Source of the DNA: an uncultured Collinsella sp.
GTDB taxonomy: Bacteria > Actinomycetota > Coriobacteriia > Coriobacteriales > Coriobacteriaceae
Assembly: GCA_934621885.1 (NCBI GenBank)
Contig: CAKTUH010000001.1
Coordinates: 55,870 to 119,869 of the forward strand
Direction of reading: 5' to 3'
DNA: 64,000 nt
Position numbers and translations under genes: made by a program
Part shown: positions 60,589 to 64,000 of the stretch, in pieces
Layout of the letters: every line of letters begins with the position of its first letter
Position numbering within the stretch: the first letter of the stretch is position 1
The notes under the pieces: model-generated
What the model saw: only the letters and a program-made list of their open reading frames with translations
Database searches by the model: none
What the model was told of the DNA's origin: nothing

Positions 60589-61100
60589 GCGGGACGCCTC
60601 TCAAGATCATGGTAGACGCCAACGTATGGGTTGATTCGTTTTGCGTCGACCATGCCGAGGCGCTTGCCGCGCGTGCGTTTATTGGGCAGGCGACGGAGAC
60701 GGGGGCGTTGCTGTTCTTCTCGGTGCATATCGCCAAGGACGTACTGTACGTTGTCCAACACGAGCTGAAGCGTAGCGTTCTTGCCAGTGGGGGAGCGCTC
60801 GACGAGGCATCTGCCCGTGCAATTGGCGATGCGGCGTTGGCGTTTGTTCGGAACATGACCGAAAACGCCACGGCCGTGGGTGCAGATGCGTCGGACCTTT
60901 GGCTGGCCGACAAATACTTAGCGCTCCATCGCGATTACGAGGACAACTTGGTGCTCGCCGCGTGTAAGCGCGCGCAGGTCGATTACTTGGTGACCAACGA
61001 TCGCAAACTGCTCGAACATGCCGATCTTGCAGCAAAGACCCCGCGCCAGATGATGCCGATTTTGGCCTTGGCCGAACGCGGCGGCGCGGCTATCGGCTGA
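60585..61100 (+). CDS. PIN-domain toxin ribonuclease
   Basis: A 171-residue PIN protein. The acidic residues expected in a PIN active site are present: Asp in IMVDANVW, Glu or Asp in the central helix, DYEDNLVLAACKRA, and VTNDRKLL. PIN toxins cut tRNA, rRNA or mRNA in the presence of Mg2+ or Mn2+. The gene starts at GTG 60585, overlapping the stop codon of the antitoxin. It is larger than a typical VapC (about 135 residues), with extra sequence in the middle. The pairing with a RelB/DinJ-type rather than VapB antitoxin is unusual but not unique. Confidence 0.83.
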   Translation: MSGTPLKIMVDANVWVDSFCVDHAEALAARAFIGQATETGALLFFSVHIAKDVLYVVQHELKRSVLASGGALDEASARAIGDAALAFVRNMTENATAVGADASDLWLADKYLALHRDYEDNLVLAACKRAQVDYLVTNDRKLLEHADLAAKTPRQMMPILALAERGGAAIG

Positions 61101-61158
61101 CGCGAACTGTTTGCGGGCCTCTTGGACGACGATGCGCCAAGGGGCCCGCGTCTGCTAT

Positions 61159-61593
61159 TTACAAAAGCTCGGCCTTGATGGCGGGACTTTCCGCGAGCTG
61201 CTCGGCTGCCTTTTCGTCGGAGCTGTCGAGTGCCGCCAGACTGCGGTAGACCCACTCGTTGACCTGGGTGTTCTTGACGCCTGCGGTCTGCATAAGGGCG
61301 CCTACCTCGCGGATTGCTGCGAGCAGATCGGCTTTGGGACCCGCGAGCTCGACCTCGATGCCGTGGTAGGCGGCCACGCCGCGGTTCTCACTCACGTGGT
61401 CGATAAAGCCCTCGACGGTCTCAAGCTGCTGGGCGAGAGCTGCATCATCGTCAACGTCCAGCGCGACGAGTGCGTTCGATACCGTGAGGGCGGGATGTCC
61501 GCAGGGGACAAAGCCTTCGATGACATCCATAGCTTCGGTAATGGTCGAGCCCAGGCCTGCGAGGGCATTGACGAGTTGCTGCTTGGTATCCAT
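61159..61593 (-). CDS. Hypothetical acidic protein
   Basis: A 144-residue acidic protein I do not recognise. It starts MDTKQQLVNALAGLG, is rich in Ala, Glu, Asp and Val, and has no membrane segment, signal peptide or known catalytic motif. Two helical halves around a central VAAYHGIEVELAGPKADLL segment are predicted by eye. It is well supported as coding by a ribosome site (GAAAGGAC) 6 bases before the ATG and by codon use. It lies between the toxin pair and the tmRNA gene on the opposite strand. Bases 61594-61830 hold only its promoter side and that of tmRNA. Confidence 0.75.
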   Translation of the reverse strand: MDTKQQLVNALAGLGSTITEAMDVIEGFVPCGHPALTVSNALVALDVDDDAALAQQLETVEGFIDHVSENRGVAAYHGIEVELAGPKADLLAAIREVGALMQTAGVKNTQVNEWVYRSLAALDSSDEKAAEQLAESPAIKAELL

Positions 61594-61830
61594 AACGGTC
61601 CTTTCGACGGGTCAATTTTGCTTGGCGAAAATATACGTGACGCGATCGGTAGCAAAAGTGCGAAGTGTGGCGCACATTGGGGTCTTCACAGCTCGTGCAT
61701 AGAACAGCTGTCCGCTTTCAGAACGTGGTAAGATAACACTCCACAAGCGGGGCTCATCCCGCATGTTCCTTGAAAAGTCGACGGGTGTTGGGTGCTCGTG
61801 CCCAATGCCATCCAGACTTTCCCGACATTC

Positions 61831-62194
61831 GGGGGCGACTGGTTTCGACACGATAGCTCTGAGAGAGGAAGCAAGCCGAGGTCTCCTCGCCTCGTTAAAC
61901 AGGGGTACCGTCAAATTGAATTGACAACAACTCTTCTTTTGAGCCTATGGCTCTCGCTGCTTAGTTTATAGCGGCGCGTCAACCCGGTGATTTCCCCGAC
62001 ACCGGCGCGACGTCATTTTAGGGGAATGCTCCTGCGCACGTAATCGGTATGGCGCAGGCTAAGACCGAACCGGCTAGGACGTCGCGAGCGTGTCGCTGCG
62101 CGCAAAGCGTCCGAGACAAAACCAGCGACTGAGCTTGGAGATGCCAATCAGGGGGCTTTCGTGGACCGGAGTTCGATTCTCCGCGCCTCCACCA
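61831..62194 (+). ncRNA. ssrA: Transfer-messenger RNA
   Basis: The 5' end GGGGGCGACTGG and the 3' end GTTCGATTCTCCGCGCCTCC plus ACCA form the tRNA-like part; GGGGGC pairs with GCCTCC. The tag frame is read from a probable GAC resume codon (61923) to TAG (61962-61964) and adds DNNSSFEPMALAA after the carried Ala, ending in the expected ALAA. It rescues stalled ribosomes and marks proteins for ClpXP-type proteolysis. The CCA is encoded. The resume codon is inferred from the ALAA frame. Confidence 0.95.
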
Positions 62195-62202
62195 ATAGTT
62201 AC

Positions 62203-62237
62203 AGGCAGGTAGGTATTCGTATCTACCTGCCTTTTTA
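62203..62237 (+). terminator. Terminator of ssrA
   Basis: AGGCAGGTAG / CTACCTGCCT stem with TTTTTA after, 8 bases past the tmRNA end. Confidence 0.9.
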
Positions 62238-62245
62238 TTTCTAGT

Positions 62246-62720
62246 CCGTACCGCGGAGAATCGAACTCTATGCAGGGCGCGGGCGTAAAGAAAACGCGTT
62301 AGCGTTTTTAGCCCGCGGGCGAGGGCGGCGGCAGCCGGCCGAAGCCGGTGCGTATTTGCGAAGCAAATACGCGGATTCTCCGCGCAAACTTTCGACTCAA
62401 AACGGATGCGATGTATATCGAATTTCAGCTGGCCTTGCCTCGCATCAGCGAATCTCCGTACCGCGGAGAATCGAACTCTATGCAGGGCGCGGGCGTTAGG
62501 AAAACGCGTAAGCGTTTGTAGCCCGCGGGCGAGGGCACCGGCAGGCGGCCGAAGCCGGTGCGGATTTGCGAAGCAAATACGCGGATTCTCCGCGCAAAGC
62601 CTCAGCCAGATATCGATGCGATGTCGATCGGGCGTCTTACCCCGGCCTCAACCCATCAACGGGTTCCCCAAACCGCGGAGAATCGAACTCTATGCAGGGC
62701 GCGAGCGTAAAGAAAGCGCT
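62246..62720. repeat. 210-bp tandem repeat, two full and one partial copy
   Basis: Units start at 62246, 62456 and about 62668 (period 210-212). Each opens with CGGAGAATCGAACTC, the inverse of the tmRNA T-arm, and contains palindromes (AAAACGCGTTAGCGTTTT-like, GTATTTGCGAAGCAAATAC) and ends near GATTCTCCGCGC, a forward T-arm fragment. The first 143 bases of units 1 and 2 are about 93 percent alike. No credible gene is encoded. Confidence 0.85.
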
Positions 62721-62734
62721 ACGGCAACGCAGGG

Positions 62735-62940
62735 TGGGACGCGCTTTCCTAACGGTCGTCCAACGGAAACTGCGTTCCAGAATATCGGCTCAGAATGGGA
62801 TGCATTTTCCGGATGGGTTGCTAGCGGAAAGTTCATCCCGGAATCCGCGCTCAGAACGGGACACGCTTTCCCAATGGCGGTCCAAGCGGAAAGTTCATCC
62901 CGGAATCCCGCCTCAAACTGGGACGCGCTTTCCGCTCCAT
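62735..62940. repeat. 61-bp tandem repeat, about 3.3 copies
   Basis: Units begin TGGGACGCGCTTTCC or variants at 62735, 62796, 62857 and 62919 and contain GCGGAAAGTTCATCCCGGAA. The tract directly precedes the patatin gene and is not the same sequence as the 210-bp repeat. Confidence 0.83.
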
Positions 62941-63024
62941 CTCCTCAACTCCAAAACCTGCGCGCCCTCCATTCCAAAACTGGGTAGAAGAAAGCCAAAA
63001 CGCAATCGCAGGAGGTCAATCAAT

Positions 63025-63903
63025 ATGACTGCAGAAGATAAGGCAAAGAACGCCGGTAAGGTCGCGCTCGTTTTGGAGGGCGGCAGCTTCCGCGGGCAAT
63101 TTACCGCAGGCGTGCTCGACGTTCTCATGGAGGCCGGCGTCGAGATTCCGGCGGTATATGGCGTATCGGCCGGCGCTCTCAACGGCGTGAACTACAAGTC
63201 GCACCAGATCGGCCGTGCCAACCGCATCAACCTGGCTTTCTGCAACGACAACCGCTTCATGGGCGCCGCATCGTTTGCGTCCACGGGTTCTATTGTGGGT
63301 TACGACTTTATCTTCAACGATGTCCAGGACCGCCTGGATCCCTTTGACAACGAGACGTTCGACGCGAGCCCCATCGAGATGTACGCCGTCGCTACGGACA
63401 TGCTCTTTGGAACCGCCGCGTACCTGCCAGTCAAAAGCGCCGTACTTGACCTCGACGCCGTGCGCGCCTCGACGTCGCTGCCGCTGGTGACGCCGCCGGT
63501 TGAGATCGACGGGCACAAATACGTCGACGGCGGCGTGGCCGATTCGGTCCCCATCGAGCACGTGCTGGAGGAGGCGGGCTTCGATCGCGCGGTTGTCATT
63601 GTCACGCAGGACCGCTCGTATGAGAAAAAGCCCTACGAGTTTTTGCCGGCCGCGCGCGCCCGCTACGCCGACTACCCCTATCTGCTCGAGGCTATCGAGA
63701 CGCGCCACGACCGCTATAACCTCCAGCGCATGCACCTGTGGAAGTATGAGCGCGAGGGCCGTGCGTTGGTCGTCGCTCCGCAAAAGCCGGTCGAGGTCGG
63801 CCATGTCGAGCACGATTCGGCAAAGCTTCTCGACCTGTATATCCAGGGCCGCCAGGAGGCAAAGCGCCTACTGAGTGATATCGAGGCATTTGTCGAGCGC
63901 TAG
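63025..63903 (+). CDS. Patatin-like phospholipase (RssA type)
   Basis: A 292-residue patatin-domain hydrolase. The oxyanion hole is GGSFRGQF, the Ser nucleophile sits in YGVSAGALNG and the Asp in VDGGVADS, giving a Ser-Asp dyad. The C-terminal 90 residues (AARARYADYPYLLEAIETRHDRYN) are typical of the YjjU/RssA bacterial group, which probably acts on lipids of the membrane or cell remains. ATG 63025 follows AGGAGG by 8 bases. An open frame extends back to 62566 through the repeat tracts but is not needed. The gene is single in this window. Confidence 0.9.
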   Translation: MTAEDKAKNAGKVALVLEGGSFRGQFTAGVLDVLMEAGVEIPAVYGVSAGALNGVNYKSHQIGRANRINLAFCNDNRFMGAASFASTGSIVGYDFIFNDVQDRLDPFDNETFDASPIEMYAVATDMLFGTAAYLPVKSAVLDLDAVRASTSLPLVTPPVEIDGHKYVDGGVADSVPIEHVLEEAGFDRAVVIVTQDRSYEKKPYEFLPAARARYADYPYLLEAIETRHDRYNLQRMHLWKYEREGRALVVAPQKPVEVGHVEHDSAKLLDLYIQGRQEAKRLLSDIEAFVER

Positions 63904-63966
63904 CGCCGCAACACTACGGCCCGTGGACGACATGTGCAGAAACTCTGGTCGGAGTCAAAATACCTG

Positions 63967-63994
63967 TTGACTCGGGCGGCGAGCGGGGTAATAT
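63967..63994 (+). promoter_or_regulatory. Strong promoter-like sequence at the window end
   Basis: TTGACT, a 16-base GC-rich spacer and TAATAT lie 6 bases from the window end. They would drive a gene beyond it; stable-RNA promoters often look like this, but the gene is not visible. Confidence 0.55.
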
Positions 63995-64000
63995 GGACGG

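Noticed and set aside
62195..63000. Prophage or genomic island at tmRNA
   Set aside because: Repeats copy part of the T-arm, but there is no integrase, phage gene or second full attachment site in the window.
62566..63024. N-terminal extension of the patatin gene through the repeat tracts
   Set aside because: The family-typical start at 63025 has a perfect AGGAGG site, and the upstream residues are repeat-derived.

Overview
The window is high-GC, gene-dense DNA that most resembles a gut Coriobacteriia genome, probably Collinsella. This rests on protein style (a GlnR-like orphan regulator next to a short glnA, a small membrane-anchor protein beside a heavy-metal P-type ATPase, many ABC half-transporters), on the tmRNA, and on many short intergenic palindromes. 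The genus is an inference, not a database result.

Positions 1-27200 form a large island for pectin and uronate use. It holds a GPH-type sugar symporter (5' end cut), GH28 polygalacturonase, GH43, a pectin methylesterase fused to an alpha/beta esterase, an SGNH esterase, a GH105 unsaturated uronyl hydrolase, a TIM-barrel isomerase and two flavoprotein oxidoreductases. An RpiB-like isomerase (DhuI-like) and a KduD-like reductase follow, then a GntR regulator, a GntP permease and an IlvD/Edd dehydratase. KDPG aldolase, KDG kinase and a LacI regulator complete the route. None of the polysaccharide enzymes shows a signal peptide, so oligosaccharides are probably imported and cut inside the cell: unsaturated uronate to DHU, to diketo acid, to KDG, to KDPG, to pyruvate and glyceraldehyde-3-phosphate. 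Two operator types tie the genes together: GTGAACGTTCAC and CGAAATCGGTTTCG.

The most unusual signals are in the leaders of kdgK, eda and a YczE-like membrane protein gene. A promoter-operator-hairpin module occurs twice with many compensatory stem changes. A second, larger leader motif also occurs twice, with a covarying long-range pairing. Both look like undescribed cis-regulatory RNAs or DNA modules.

Positions 27250-44400 carry an antitoxin-like/nucleotidyltransferase fusion, glnA and a GlnR-like regulator, an HtrA protease, ligA, a MerR regulator, a MATE exporter, a heterodimeric ABC exporter, a nuclease-like gene between two 65-bp palindromes, and moaA with a moaC-mobB fusion. Positions 44700-57300 carry an MFS transporter, a HAD phosphatase, gatCAB, an AraC regulator with two ABC half-transporters, and an AAA_14/DUF4143 ATPase. 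Positions 57700-64000 carry a small membrane protein with a P-type ATPase, a PIN toxin-antitoxin pair, a hypothetical protein, tmRNA, two tandem-repeat tracts and a patatin-like phospholipase.

Intergenic palindromes are abundant. They form families of fixed length (67, 65, 33 and about 31 bp), and copies of one family often sit on both sides of an accessory gene or module. Several longer (170-205 bp) inverted-repeat elements resemble MITEs. No CRISPR array, transposase, integrase, rRNA or ordinary tRNA gene was seen.
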